The notes: a model not told the origin generated them from the sequence alone. A stretch of DNA of 64,000 nt from Microthyrium microscopicum (GCA_010405405.1 MU004235.1:2364426-2428425); one strand, 5' to 3'; positions 1 to 11,966 are shown, numbered from the stretch's first letter. Translations and numbers: made by a program.

Positions 1-108
1 AGATTCAATTTTATGAGAAAGTGGCTGGAAGAGGATGGCTTTTTCAGACGAAATCCTTGGTACAGGGAGGCCGTCCGCAACGCAGAAAGCAGAATTGGGA
101 AGGATTAA
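1..108 (+). CDS. C-terminal end of an unrecognised gene (cut by window start)
   Basis: The frame beginning at base 1 is open for 35 codons to a TAA at 106-108. Its aromatic- and charge-rich sequence (containing KWLEEDGFF and NPWYREAVRNA) reads like a real protein C-terminus. The rest of the gene lies outside the window, so no family can be assigned. Confidence 0.45.
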   Translation, partial: RFNFMRKWLEEDGFFRRNPWYREAVRNAESRIGKD

Positions 109-853
109 AAGTTGATACAAACTCTGAGGCATCACAAAGCTTTCGAGAGTGGTTCTCATATTGTTGTTGAACCACCATGAGTTGTGGCTAGTGATACTGC
201 AAATTTCTTGATATAGCTTTTCTTTTGACAAGATGTGGTGCAGCATACCTCACATATATCCGCTGCTCTTAACAGGTATGAATGCAACGACATTCCGAAG
301 CTGGCCACGTCATCTGTTCGTAGCGCAGGACCAAGGCCAAGCGATAACTTTTGGCTATGGTTGGGCCGATCGATCGACTTGCTGCGAAATTCCGTCCATG
401 CCGTTGGCTGAGGATGGAAGCATATTATTTCTGTTCTTGATATTTCTTAGCCTCTCGCTTTATTCGCATTCCTTCCGCTTTCCGCTTTCCGCTTTCCGAG
501 TGATCTAAATATGCTTCCCGGCGTTCTGAGTGGTCTACTGGCCATATAAAAATGACCGACCGTTCAAGACTTTTTCCGAACCATTGGGGAGTCATATCAG
601 AATCTTCGCAGAGCTCAATCAAGCACGTTCAAATGTAACGAATTCGGCATTTCACGATAGGTGTGTTGTTGACATTGGCGCTTCAGTGTTTCTCATTTGT
701 GCAGGCAGGGATGTGGAGCTTCTGAGACGTGACGTCACACCAACCCTGGCCAACGTTCTCGTGCTCCTGTAAAGACACGAAGAATCAAGGATTCTTAGCA
801 GACCTTGATAGACTTTCGAGACGCAGAGGTCTTCATCGCAGGTGAAAAAAAAG
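109..853. other. Intergenic region
   Basis: No convincing gene. A CT/TTCCGCTTTCC-type low-complexity patch lies near 470-500, and a perfect 8-bp palindrome TGACGTCA is at 730-737, upstream of the hydrolase-like gene. Short open frames here have no coding character. Confidence 0.5.
730..737. promoter_or_regulatory. CRE-like palindrome TGACGTCA
   Basis: A perfect ATF/CREB-type bZIP consensus lies 117 nt upstream of the ATG at 854. Known: fungal bZIP factors of the AtfA/Atf1 class bind this site. That it controls this gene is inference from position only. Confidence 0.3.
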
Positions 854-2098
854 ATGGCAATAAACACCCACGCCAGCGGCAACGGCTTCCTAACCTCCTT
901 CAACAGCACAACCCCCAAACTCTACATAACCGCCGAAACCGACACCGCCTCCGAATTCGACCAAATAATCCTCAAACGATGGCGCGAAGAAGGTTTCGAC
1001 ATCACCTACCTCCCCTACCGCAACGGCGGAAAAGGCTACATAGCCGACCTCAAAGCCATACCCCGTAACATGTCCGTCGGCGACTCCTTTGGCATCGTCG
1101 CCTATGGCGATGCAGCAGCCGCCTGTCTAGAAACTTTTCGCAATCCCACCTCCCGTCTATGCGCACTCGTTGCTTACTATCCGTCGTCCATACCGGATCC
1201 ACAGTCAACGTTTCCGATTGGCTTGAAGGTGTTGGTGCATTTGGCGGGGCAGGATGTGGGAGTTACTAGACAGCATGAGGTGTTGGGGATACAGGGGAAG
1301 AGACGGACGACGATGAAGAAGGTGCCGGAAGGGACGGGGACGGGGGGAATGTTGAAGTTGGCGTATCCGAGTTTTACGTATGATGGGGTGGAGCCGGGGT
1401 TTGCGGAACATGATTTGGAGGAGTATGATAAGATTAGTGAGAGGATTAGTTGGGGGAGGAGTTTGGATTGTGTGCGGAAGGCATTTCGGACGGAGACGAA
1501 TTTGGAGCAGGTTTGGGAGGATCATTGTAAATGTGAGAATATCCAATATTGCGAATGTGAATTTGAGAGGCTAATTGGAGCAGTGGAGTTTAAGACGAAA
1601 GATGCGGATAAGGTCATGACTACGATGGTGGATAGACCATATGTTAACCATGTCCCGACTATGACGGGCGGTATAGGCCAGAAGGACCTGCATAGATTCT
1701 ATCGCGATTATTTCATTCCTGACAACCCACCGAGTCTGAAGATGAAGCTGATATCACGCACCGTCGGCGTGGATAAAGTGGTGGACGAGCTGCTCGTCAG
1801 CTTCGACCATACACAAGATATCTCCTGGATGCTCCCCGGCGTCCCACCAACGAACAAACACGTCGAAGTCGCGCTCGTTGCCGTCGTATGTGTGCGCGGC
1901 GGCAAACTGTACCACGAACACATCTACTGGGACCAAGCGACCGTACTCGTACAGCTAGGTCTGCTCGATCCCAAGTACATACCGCCGAAGATGAAGCATT
2001 TGGGCATAAATCGGCTGCCGGTAGTAGGCGCGGAGGGAGCAAGGAAAGTGCTAGATGAGAGTAGTGAGCCGAGTAACAAGTTGATGGATGATTGGTAG
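854..2098 (+). CDS. Dienelactone hydrolase-like protein with C-terminal SnoaL-like domain
   Basis: An intronless gene of 414 residues. The ATG at 854 is preferred over the GTG at 842, which merely extends the frame by four codons. The N-terminal half (about 1-230) has the layout of the fungal dienelactone hydrolase family (alpha/beta hydrolase fold). The C-terminal half (about 245-400) resembles a SnoaL/NTF2-like domain, with a typical RPYVNHVPTMTGG and FYRDYFIPDNPP stretch. In the place where active family members carry a Cys or Ser nucleophile within a Gly-rich elbow, this protein reads GIVAYGDAAAA, so the hydrolase half may be non-catalytic. Base composition changes along the gene (C-rich at the 5' end, G-rich in the middle). 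The substrate is unknown; the two-domain assignment comes from memory of the family. Confidence 0.7.
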   Translation: MAINTHASGNGFLTSFNSTTPKLYITAETDTASEFDQIILKRWREEGFDITYLPYRNGGKGYIADLKAIPRNMSVGDSFGIVAYGDAAAACLETFRNPTSRLCALVAYYPSSIPDPQSTFPIGLKVLVHLAGQDVGVTRQHEVLGIQGKRRTTMKKVPEGTGTGGMLKLAYPSFTYDGVEPGFAEHDLEEYDKISERISWGRSLDCVRKAFRTETNLEQVWEDHCKCENIQYCECEFERLIGAVEFKTKDADKVMTTMVDRPYVNHVPTMTGGIGQKDLHRFYRDYFIPDNPPSLKMKLISRTVGVDKVVDELLVSFDHTQDISWMLPGVPPTNKHVEVALVAVVCVRGGKLYHEHIYWDQATVLVQLGLLDPKYIPPKMKHLGINRLPVVGAEGARKVLDESSEPSNKLMDDW

Positions 2099-3759
2099 CT
2101 TGAAATGTGGAATGTTTGTCATATAATAGTCCCGCAAGAAACGTGAGAAATACACCGCTCATGCAGGGTGGAATAGACACGGGCCTGCTAAGTACCCTTA
2201 TTTTGTCTTCCACTGTAGAGGATTGCCATAGCGTCTTCAAAGTCATGGGAGGGCGGATGAAGTAGGCACACAGTGGGAATTGCAAAGCTACTGGAGGTGG
2301 CAGCCGGCTGGGAAAGACATCGAATTTTGAATGCTACTTCCAGCCAGCTTAGAATATCAGCGATCTACCAAATCGAAATGATAATGCTGCCGTGAATGGC
2401 TGACGGTGTTGGTTGTGATTCGCAAAAGAAGAGATGAAGTTGAAGAAAATTATTGAAAGCAAAAAGCAGTGACCACCAAAAATCTCGTCTGACTAAGCAG
2501 AAATTTGCAGGGCCACCCTCATTTCTTCCGCAGCTTCAAACGACGAACCTTTCTTTCCTTTCTTCACACACTTCATAATAATGAAAAAAAGGGACGATTA
2601 ATCAACCGCCAGAACGTATCCCTGCTCTGGATTGGTCATATTTGCGTTCTAGAATGAATCAATAGACACTTTTAGGCTTCTGGAGCGAGTTTTTTGCTTA
2701 GGCTTTGCCTCTATGCACCTTGAAGCCACCTGCGTGTCAAACATATTCTGTTTCTTTGAGTTTGTTGAGAAGAGGGGATGTTTCGAGGCTACTTGAGATT
2801 TGTGGCACTGTGTTTGTGAAATGTCTTCAATGCTTGAGTGCAAGACAACGTGTTCATCGTTCATCCATTCCACCTGGTTCTAGAGGCGACCTAATGCAAG
2901 ACCTGGAATTGAAAGACCGGCACAAGACAGTATGCATGGATAGCTCCGTAGATCAGATACATTGAGTTGAGGTGAACCTGGGAAAAGGGAATTATGATGT
3001 GAGACGGGATAATTGTTTGGAGTCTTTGAGCCTGTTTGAGGAAGCTCGCGTTTTGAGATGAAGATGGCGTTCTCGCGAATTGATTACAGAGACAGTAGAA
3101 GATGCGGTATATTAACTATTGTGATAATTCTCCGGGAGATACACCAAAACGTTGTCCAGCTGCACAGCAGAATATTCAATCTGATAACACTCTTGATATC
3201 GACGGAAAAGTAAAGAAAGGCCACAAGGAAAGAGCAAACGTGATATGTGTCCCAAAACGGGAGGTGGGACGGACTCGGTTCGGGTTGTTGCTGCCATAAA
3301 TGCCACAAATTGCCTTCATTTTGGGTAGGTACTCGGCTGCCCGTTCCGCCTCAAGTTACAGGGGTGGGAAGCGTGTCACCGATTGGAGCGTGGATCGTAA
3401 GCAGGTCTTGGCACCTCCCAGCGACTGAGAGCGATGAACCCAAAGAATTCCAAGGGGTCCCTTCTCCAGAAAACCTGCCAAACCTTGAAGAAGCATTAAC
3501 CTTGCGCTTTTGTTCAATTACCCGCGACGCTGTGCAAGTACACCTACCTTACACCTCCACACTGTTCATCGTTGATAGTCCCCTGTTACTGCACGCCACC
3601 CGTTCTTGTGTCTTGTTGTCGTTTTCAAGCATTGCATTGAGCCTTTTACTGCGTCCTTATTCCTTTGTCCGATCGCGTCCTTGCGCTCCGGAGCCGTTCA
3701 ACCATACCTCGTTCGCCGACCGCTCTCTGCCCTGGACAGACTGTCTAGCGTCTCTAATC
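2099..3759. other. Intergenic region and 5' leader of the ArfGAP gene
   Basis: A 1.66-kb non-coding stretch. A long open frame (3247 onward) runs in frame into the ArfGAP start, but its upstream part is low-complexity and does not resemble any ArfGAP N-terminus. Pyrimidine-rich sequence from about 3540 to 3720 looks like a promoter/leader. Confidence 0.5.
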
Positions 3760-5997
3760 ATGGCTGCTATCAACAAGCGGCAACAGGTCCGCAATGAGCG
3801 AACTCTTCAAGATTTGATCAAGTCGGTTCCGGGGAATGATCGCTGTGCCGACTGCGCTGCTAGAAATCCAGGTAAGCTCGCCTCACCATTCATGACTGAT
3901 TCCGTTTATTAATTTATGCAACAGGATGGGCCAGTTGGAGCGTATGTGACCGAACATTCTGATATCGTTTGCGAGACATTGACTAACAAATGACAGCTTG
4001 GTATCTTCCTCTGCGTGCGATGCGCGTCCATACACCGGAAGTTGGGTGTACATGTATCCAAAATAAAGTCTTTGAGTATGGACTCTTGGACATCGGAACA
4101 AGTCGAAGTAGGTTCAATACTGGATATGTGGTACATGATGCTGACATGCCCCTAGTTAATGAAAAAGACTGGCAACACAAACTCGAACCGCGTTTTCAAC
4201 CCTCGCAACGTCAAACCCTCCATACCGATCGATATAGATGAAGTTGATGGCGTCATGGAACGATACATACGGCAGAAATACGAAAGCAAGACCTTATCAA
4301 GCGAAAGCCAGCCCACTTCAAGACAACATACAGGCAGTACGGGAAGTTCGGAGGATCATGCGGCCCCTCTTCCGCCAAAACCAAGTAAACGATTCACGTT
4401 TGGTCTCCGGTCAACATCTTCATCATTTCCACTCGGACGGTCTGAGCGCAGCCCTCCGGATTCACCAGCAAACGGAAAAATCTCGTTTGGTAGTGCATAT
4501 AAACGGCCATCGGCACCGGACAAGAAGAATAAGCCTTCCAAAATCTTCGGAACTGACATAGGAGGAAGTCGCCAAGATAACTACGAGCTGAAACTTATTG
4601 CGCTAAGAGAGATGGGATTTCCTGATGACAAGAGAAACTTGACAATACTCAAAGGAGAGTCGGGAAATGTGGATAGAGCAGTTGCTACGTTGATACGACT
4701 TGGGGAAGGCAGTAGAATGTCATCTGGTCGGTCTTCGCCTGCTCCAGAGACACCACCGAAGGACGAATTCACGCCAGTTTCTGCGGGCGCTACAAGGTCC
4801 CTAAATCCCTTTGATAAATTGGATTTACAGGATAAAGCACTGCCACCTCCACCGATTGAAGAGCACAATCAACGACCCCACACAGGCCTTGCAAGCCCAA
4901 CTGCGTACAATCCATTCGTACAGTCCACTCCTTCATTGGAACAGAACTTTCAGGGATTGACCGTGTCACATCCATCTCATCTCTTTCCAAATGCGACAGG
5001 TGGATACAATAATACTCAGTCGCCTGTAACCACTAATCCTTTCCTCCAAACCTACACTCCTCCTCCCACTCAACAGCCAAGCACTATGATGGGTCAGTTT
5101 AATGCGCCAGCACCCTTCGCACCGCAACAACCACAGTATTTTGCTCAACCACAGCAATATCAACAGGCTCCACAGCAGTTTCAACAACCTCCACAGCCCT
5201 CGACCTCTCCAAATCCTTTCCTATCAGCATCGCCATCCAATCAATTCCCGTCTTCCAATCCTTTCGAATCACAGCAGAATCAATATTCTGCCACAAATAA
5301 TGCCTATTATCCTGACATGAACAATCAACAACATATGTATCAAACTCAGCTGCAAAACCAAATGATACAGCACAATAATAGCTTTCCTCAACCTATGCAA
5401 CAAACCTTGTACCAACAGCAATCCGCATCGTCACCTTTTGGACAACAATCCTTACAAATGGGGCAGACCAATCCTTTCCTCATGAACGCACCTCAAGTTC
5501 ACGCGCAATTTACCACATCGTCAATGGTTTCATCACCCGTCACGCAATCGCCAGCGCAACAACAAGGCAATCCTTTTGATGGCCAATACCAGCAATATCA
5601 AAACCACGCCCAAACCATCCCTGCCCCAAATCGGTTCGATAAAGCGTCTATACTGGCATTGTATAACATGCCAAACTCTAATTCTAACCAAAATAACCTC
5701 GCGGCACCTCCAAACGAGCAGCAGCAACCTGGTGGTGCAAGAAGAAGTGTAACCATGCCACTTCCAAACACAGCACAACCTGCTATGAGTCCAGCTCCCA
5801 CTAACCCATTTGCTGCATCGCTCAACCAATCCACGACTGCTCAATCTAATGTGGTGGCCAACGCTGCCATGGCAAAGCCTGGGGTACAATCGACTTTTGC
5901 CCATATGAGCCATGAGAGTGTAGACTTTTCGACGATGATGAATGGGAGACATAGCCCGGATGCATTTGCGGCACTAAGCTCAAGATTAATGAGATGA
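3760..5997 (+). CDS. ArfGAP-UBA-NPF adaptor (Gts1/Ucp3-like)
   Basis: Four exons: 3760-3871, 3925-3941, 3997-4107 and 4156-5997, giving 693 residues; exon 2 is only 17 nt. The N-terminal ArfGAP zinc finger is complete (C29, C32, C49, C52, the CX2CX16CX2C pattern) with the arginine finger R57 in IHRKLG. A UBA-like domain follows at about 220-262 (ALREMGF). The long C-terminal part is Q/P/N-rich and contains eight NPF tripeptides, the ligand of EH domains. Known: yeast Gts1 and S. pombe Ucp3 share ArfGAP and UBA modules and NPF motifs recruit to Pan1/Ede1-type endocytic scaffolds. Inferred role: coupling Arf-GTP hydrolysis to endocytic or Golgi-endosome traffic. The junction at 4107/4156 gives VELMKK, close to the family's VDNMKK. 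Confidence 0.85.
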
Positions 5998-6395
5998 AGA
6001 GGAGAGCATGGGTATGCTCTAATCGTAGATGATGTAGATAGTTTTCAAAGTATTTTCTTTGGATAATGCTTAATACCGTGCTGGTCTTGGTTGTGGCCAT
6101 GCGCAGAATGTACATTTAACAATCCTAAAACCTTTAATAAATGAATCAGCCTGATTCCTTTTCTACTGTGATGTTTGTATTCAAAAGCATGAGAAGAAGC
6201 AACAACTGGAGTGTTTTGAGAAGTTGATATTGGAGACCGAATAGGGGCAAGTTTAAATAGAGGGGCTGTGGTGAGTTTCACTTTTTGATGTCCTCCAACT
6301 TTTTGACGACGATCCCATCGAAGTCTCACAACACTTGCGCATCACAAACAATCTTTCCGTCGATAGACTCGTAATCTGCAAATACGCGAACCTTC
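5998..6395. other. Intergenic region between ArfGAP and cyp15
   Basis: About 400 nt with no coding signal; it must contain the ArfGAP 3' UTR and the cyp15 promoter. No distinctive motif was seen. Confidence 0.5.
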
Positions 6396-8476
6396 ATGGC
6401 AGGCGCAGAATCCGACCGCAGCGCAAAGCGCACGCGATCCGAAATGGAAGATCCAAAACCAGAAGATGGTAAACAATCCCCTAATTCTTCCTCCACCTTC
6501 CTACGTTTACTAACAAACCCTAGACTCCTCATCAGAAGATGACTTTGGTCCCGCCCTCCCATCCGCCTCGCAACCGAAAAAGAAGAAACGCAAACTTCCC
6601 TACGAAAAACTCTATATCGCTGCGCTCCCTACATCGACCCGCTACTCCAAATCTCTTATGCACCGCGATCAATTGTTCAGCGTAGAGTTTACAAGAAATA
6701 CGGACTTCCTTGTTACGAGTTCTATGGATGGTGTGGTCAAGTTCTGGAAGAAGACGAGCACTGGTGTGGAGTTTGTTAAAGAGTTTCAGGCGCATACGGG
6801 GGAGATTGTTAGTACGAGCGTTAGTGCGGATGGGAGAAGTTTTGCGAGTGCTGGCGTTGATGGGACGGTCAAGGTGTTTGATGTTGTGACGTTTGATCTT
6901 TTGGCTATGTTGCAGCTGGGTGAGAATCCGAGATGTGTGTGCTGGGTTCATAAGCGTGGCGCGAGCTTGCCGTTGCTTGCTGTCAGTGTGGAGTCGAGCG
7001 CCGATATCCGGATATATGATGGAAGATGTACGAGTGAGGAACCGCTTCATGTTATCAAGAAACTACATCGGTCGAGTGTGGTTACGATGGCGTTCAACAA
7101 TGAGTACGATTGCGTTGTGAGCGCTGATCAAGGTGGGATGCTGGAGTACTGGAGTCCGTCGAACAACTATGAGAAGCCCCTGAATGTGTTCGAGATGAAG
7201 AGCAGTACGAATCTGTTCGAGTTCAAGAAGGCGAAATCCGTACCATCGAGCATCACCATTTCGCCCGATGGGAAGCAATTTGCAACCTATTCCTTCCCAG
7301 ACCGAAAAGCCCGCGTCTTCGAATTCGCAACAGGAAAACTATACCGCACATACGACGAATCCCTAGCAACACTATCCGAAATGCAACAAGCTGGAACATC
7401 AGTCTACGCACTTGAGGCGCCAGAATTCAACAAACGACTCAACCTGGAGAAGGAGGTGGATAATCAGGCCAAGAAGATCAATGTGCAATTTGACGAGAGT
7501 GGACATTTCATTCTCTATGGATCGCTACATGGCACGAAGGTCATCAATACGCTTACGAATCGAGTCGTCAAAGTGTACGGCAAAGACGAGGCGTTCAGGG
7601 CGTTACATTTGGCGATTTATCAAGGCGCACCGGACAAGAAGGGCGTTGTTACGGTAGCTATGGCTGCTAGTGATAATCCGCTGCTTCAGGAGGCGGAGGC
7701 CAGGGATGCGATGATTGTTGCTACTGGACTTGGCAAGGTGCGGTTTTATATGTTTACTAACGAGATGGAGTAAGTCACTGAACCGGCGTCGATGAAGAAG
7801 AGCGAGGAGGCTGACATGATTTTACAGAATCAGTAAATCCAACCGCGACGTACAAAACGAGAAACCTCGAAATCTGAACAGTCAAAAACAGTTACAGGAG
7901 AAACAAACTCAATCAGGCACTGCGGCTATCATTCATACGACATTGGGAGATATCCACGTCAAACTGTTTCCAGATGCAGCGCCGAAAACGGTGGAGAATT
8001 TTGTCACTCATGCAAGGAATGGGTATTACAACAATATCATTTTCCATCGAGTGATTCGCAAGTTTATGATCCAGGTATGTCCCACTCCACTACTTCGAAG
8101 CCATACCTAATATTTGATAGACTGGTGATCCACTCGGCGACGGCACAGGCGGAGAAAGTATATGGGGCCGAGAATTTGAAGACGAGTTTTCGAACTTGAA
8201 GCATGAGAAGTATACCTTAAGCAGTGCCAATGCTGGACCAAACACGAATGGGTCGCAATTTTTCATCACGACGGAGAAGACGGTAAGTACTTCGGGGGCT
8301 AGGATTTTAAGGAGAGTAGGAGACTAACGTGAAGATAGACATGGCTTGATGGTAAACATAGTATCTTCGGCAGGGCAACGCAGGGATTTGACGTGGTTCA
8401 TCGGATTGAGAATGCTAAGGTTTACAAGGAGAAACCGGAGGAGGATATCAAGATTATCAATGTTACTGTCTTGTAG
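6396..8476 (+). CDS. cyp15: WD40-cyclophilin peptidyl-prolyl isomerase (PPWD1/CYP15)
   Basis: Five exons: 6396-6468, 6524-7769, 7828-8074, 8121-8282 and 8339-8476, giving 621 residues, close to the usual length of PPWD1 (about 646). The N-terminus is acidic with a basic KKKKRK patch, then [12 protein letters not shown] and a WD40 propeller (about 60-400). The C-terminal cyclophilin domain (about 470-620) has the core [37 protein letters not shown] and the cyclosporin-contact Trp in [11 protein letters not shown]. Known: PPWD1 orthologues are nuclear, spliceosome-associated cis-trans prolyl isomerases. The short first exon is supported by an intron with a canonical donor (GTAAAC) and branch-like CTAAC before TAG. 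Confidence 0.92.
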
Positions 8477-9239
8477 GTTCACTTTGAAGAAGAAGTATAC
8501 CTAGATTGTATGGTAGACAAAATTGCATGAACGTTGGTTGAATGGCTGGATCTGGATCTGGTTTCTATGCAGAACATCTGTCTGATTGAGAGAATGAGAG
8601 GGAAGAATGAGAAAAGCCGAGACTGGGAGGCCCAGCAGATGCAAGAAGGTTCTTCTTTAGGTGATATACAGATATCAAATTCAAGCGGTAGCTGAGAAAG
8701 TCATGCATATCAAGACTGATACTGAATTCTAGGACATGTTTGGGTGACGACTGACAAGGAAGATACGAAGGATTTCAAGGAAGCAGCCACCCTTCACCCC
8801 TGCCAAAGCCGCATTGATCCTTCCTTGCTTTCTCAACCCTGAACCAGCCCAGCTCAACCATCTCACCACCGCCATCAACCTCTTCTGCGACCTATTCTTC
8901 TCTTCTTTGCAAAGAAATATTCCATTTTTCTTTTTCTCTCACCACTAATATCTCCACCTCTGCATATCGCGCTTGCCACAAAATCCTCCGATCCCTCAAC
9001 CTCAATTCTTCGCAACCTGACTGGTCTGCTTGACTCCGACCACTTGGCATCCTGTACCCAACAACCAATAAACATCACAGCTAGCCGCCTGTCTGCAACC
9101 ACATTTGCCCAAACCATACTTGCACTTTCTAAGAATACCCGCTCCAAGCGTGTGCTGTTCCCGATTTTCTTTAGCTTGCCTGCATACAAGCATTTTTCCA
9201 GAAAGAGGAGCATGCCACCCGTAATCCACCAATACAAAT
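8477..9239. other. Intergenic region, pyrimidine-rich leader
   Basis: A 763-nt gap. Its downstream part (about 8800-9240) is strongly C/T-rich, typical of a fungal promoter and 5' UTR for the next gene. No gene was recognised on either strand. Confidence 0.5.
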
Positions 9240-11966
9240 ATGCGCGGTAGCTCTGAATCTCGCCGCCGGCGCAAGGAGCCTGACTTGCTTCCTGTGAGAG
9301 AGGGTGACCGCGAGAGCCCAAAGCCTAGATCTGACAAAGATTCTCCATCGACTCGTCCTTCGGCCATTCGTCCCTCCACTTCGTCCTCGAGACCTACATC
9401 CCGCAAACACTCGTCATCTACGTCGACTAGAGAGAAAGGTGACCGTGAACGCGATCGTGAGCGGCGCAGAGAAAAGGATAGGCTGGAAAGAGAAAGGGAT
9501 TCAAGAAGGGTGCCTGCAAGTCCACTGTCGGACCGGTCGAGTAGACGGCCGATAGTACCTGAGATGGAACGTCGAGGATCTGTTACTACGGCGGGGACCA
9601 TGGCGGATGCGAAATCTATTGGCTCATATCCCTCGTTCTCAAAAGCGCATAGCAAGGAGATTCTGGGGAGTAGGGAGAATCTGGTCAATCCTAGGCTGTC
9701 GCTTTATACACCTGACCCGACGATATTGGATAGTGAGGCCAAGGCGGCGCAGCAAAATATGGATGAACCAAGAGTGCATAATATACCGCCTAGTCCACCG
9801 TTGACTGCACAGGATCCGGATCTTAGACGATCGAAGAGCGGGCAAAGCATACGGCTCAAATCATATCTATCAGACGAAAAGTTTGGACGAAGGCCAACGA
9901 GCATGGATGGAAGTACGTCGCCTACTAAACCGCGGCGGCGGTCTTCTTCTACGTCTACGACACCAAAGGCCAAGAAGAAGAGAGATCGGTCTGCTTCGAG
10001 TCAAATTAGACTGTCTAAAGAAAATCTTGCTCAGCCTGACTCGGAAGTGTTCTCGGATATCACATCGCAAAATCACTCGAATGTGACCAGAAAAACCTTT
10101 GACTCGAATGCTACATCCGTTCCCAGAGGACCAAGACTGGAGCCTCATATACTTTCGAATGCCAGATCATCTCCCATCACCGTCTCGGATCCATCCCCCA
10201 AAACTCCTATAGCAGCCGATTCACCGTTTCCTTCGATACCAGCTGGTGGTAAACACACTCCTGCTATAGACGTTGTACACGATATACAAACTCCAATCTA
10301 TGATATCCCTTCTCATGGCAACCAATTCCCTCCTCCACCACCTCCTCCGCCGCCTCCACCACCTCCTCCGCCGCCTCCACCACCTCCGCCTCCGCCACCA
10401 CCTGGTCCTGGTTCTGGACCTGTAGATACTCCTCGTGTGGACTATTTGCTTTTCAATGGCGGTTTACCATTTACTGTGCCCAGGAGTTTTCTATCAGCAC
10501 CAACGGCCAATGCTGCATCTCCAACTCAACCTTTCCACAGTCCCATGTATGGGCGAACATTTGGCGCCCCGACGTCAGATGCTTCGAAGATATTCCATCC
10601 GTTCTACAAACTATTAGATGATTACATGCAAGTCATGTCCAAAAGCGGATCAATAGCAGTCGCAACAGGATATCGCTCGGTGGCCCGTAGACTACTGGAT
10701 CGCCTAGAGGCAGTTTTCAACCGCAACATATCTTCTGAAACTTGCGAGTGTATTATGTGTATGAATAGCGCAAAGGAAGCTGTCGATACTGCAAGCGAAG
10801 ACGAAGAAAGCGGCCTTAGTTGGGGCGAAGTGTTAGAGTATGTCTCTGGCCGCAGAGAGTTGCCTTCTTGGCCGCCATTTTCACTTTCATCAGAAGCGAT
10901 TCCACTAGCAAGTGTAGTCGAAGCTCCAATGCAGAAATTGGACGTGGATGTGCCAGATGAGTGGCGGGATCATTTTGTTCGCCAAAGCAAGAAGACGAAG
11001 TCAGTCGTTCAAGCGTGGCTTGCAAGTCAACCAGAAATGGCTTCAAGTCCGCCTCAAGAAGTCGACGATGACACCTTGGTCTTTGCCATGATCACCCACC
11101 TGGAGCCGGAGAAGAGGAGACTTTTCACGGCACTTGTGCGAGGCATGTCTTCTTTACCAAGCTCAAGAGCGCCCACACCAGGCGACAGACCTCGCTCCGA
11201 ATTCATGTCCAAAACTGCTCTCGCTCTCCAACGCCTCTACCGTCTTCCTAATGTTCCCCGTGACGCCGAATGCGGTCTCTTCCTCCTCCAGAATCCCGTT
11301 CTTCACAATGTCCTGGCCACCCTCGCTGCCATCTCTGCTCAGGAATGGGACATTCTCGTCTCTGGTCGCTTCGACGGCTTCCTCTGGAGCGGGGCTGATA
11401 ACTCTCAACCTCAGCCCTCACCCACTGGTGTCCCTCTACCTGCGTCTCGAACTACCACGCCATTTACTCCACCATCTACCACAGGCACGCCCTTTTTCCC
11501 GGGCTCCATTCGCCGCACCCAAACTCCCGGTCTCCCTTCCACCGGTGCACCAGTTCAAATGGACGAAGACACTGAAATCGCCACCCTAGCCGAAATTGAA
11601 CGTGAAATATACTCCGGTATGGAAGCCCTCGAAGACGCGTTTGAAACACTCCACGTCAAAGCCGAGCAAGTGCGTAACGAACTTCAGCGGCGTTGCGCAG
11701 GTCTTACGCGTGCTGCCTCAGCAAGACGAGGCGACATTTCAGATGGACAGTCGGAGCATATTGGTATCAGAGGAAATACGCCAGCCAACTCGGGGGGCAT
11801 GTGGGCAGGGAATTGGGACGATGATGAAGTTGATACGAGGAGCGAGTTGGGACCGGACGATAGCGCGAGTAACATCAGTCATCATCATCGACGGAGAAGG
11901 ACGAGGGATTTGAGGAGAGAGTTGAAGACGCCAGTCACTGTCGCCGAGGAAGATGAGGATGATTGA
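9240..11966 (+). CDS. Large disordered protein with polyproline tract, function unknown
   Basis: A single open frame of 908 residues with no intron needed. The first ~300 residues are low-complexity and Ser/Arg/Asp-rich, with alternating R-E/R-D dipeptides (about 60-90). A run of 25 prolines is encoded at about 10330-10404 by a 21-bp CCT/CCA/CCG microsatellite. The folded part follows (about 440-820): FHPFYKLLDDYMQ, then CECIMCMNSAKEA with closely spaced cysteines, a long helical region and a stretch containing CGLFLLQNPVLHNVL. The C-terminus is acidic and Arg/His-rich. There is no FH2 domain, so it is not a formin despite the polyproline. I do not recognise the family; it looks like a conserved fungus-specific protein. 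Confidence 0.8.
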   Translation: MRGSSESRRRRKEPDLLPVREGDRESPKPRSDKDSPSTRPSAIRPSTSSSRPTSRKHSSSTSTREKGDRERDRERRREKDRLERERDSRRVPASPLSDRSSRRPIVPEMERRGSVTTAGTMADAKSIGSYPSFSKAHSKEILGSRENLVNPRLSLYTPDPTILDSEAKAAQQNMDEPRVHNIPPSPPLTAQDPDLRRSKSGQSIRLKSYLSDEKFGRRPTSMDGSTSPTKPRRRSSSTSTTPKAKKKRDRSASSQIRLSKENLAQPDSEVFSDITSQNHSNVTRKTFDSNATSVPRGPRLEPHILSNARSSPITVSDPSPKTPIAADSPFPSIPAGGKHTPAIDVVHDIQTPIYDIPSHGNQFPPPPPPPPPPPPPPPPPPPPPPPPPGPGSGPVDTPRVDYLLFNGGLPFTVPRSFLSAPTANAASPTQPFHSPMYGRTFGAPTSDASKIFHPFYKLLDDYMQVMSKSGSIAVATGYRSVARRLLDRLEAVFNRNISSETCECIMCMNSAKEAVDTASEDEESGLSWGEVLEYVSGRRELPSWPPFSLSSEAIPLASVVEAPMQKLDVDVPDEWRDHFVRQSKKTKSVVQAWLASQPEMASSPPQEVDDDTLVFAMITHLEPEKRRLFTALVRGMSSLPSSRAPTPGDRPRSEFMSKTALALQRLYRLPNVPRDAECGLFLLQNPVLHNVLATLAAISAQEWDILVSGRFDGFLWSGADNSQPQPSPTGVPLPASRTTTPFTPPSTTGTPFFPGSIRRTQTPGLPSTGAPVQMDEDTEIATLAEIEREIYSGMEALEDAFETLHVKAEQVRNELQRRCAGLTRAASARRGDISDGQSEHIGIRGNTPANSGGMWAGNWDDDEVDTRSELGPDDSASNISHHHRRRRTRDLRRELKTPVTVAEEDEDD
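10329..10404 (+). repeat. Polyproline-coding microsatellite
   Basis: Imperfect tandem copies of a 21-bp CCT/CCA/CCG unit encode 25 consecutive prolines inside the large disordered protein. Length is likely to vary between strains. Confidence 0.8.

Noticed and set aside
842-853. Upstream GTG start for the hydrolase-like gene
   Set aside because: It adds only GTG and three Lys codons; the ATG at 854 is the natural nuclear start.
3247-3759. N-terminal extension of the ArfGAP protein by 171 residues
   Set aside because: The frame is open but the sequence is low-complexity and CT-rich; ArfGAP proteins of this family begin right at MAAINKRQQ-like sequence.
10329-10404. Formin (FH1-FH2) identity for the polyproline protein
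   Set aside because: There is no FH2 domain after the polyproline run; the downstream sequence is unrelated.
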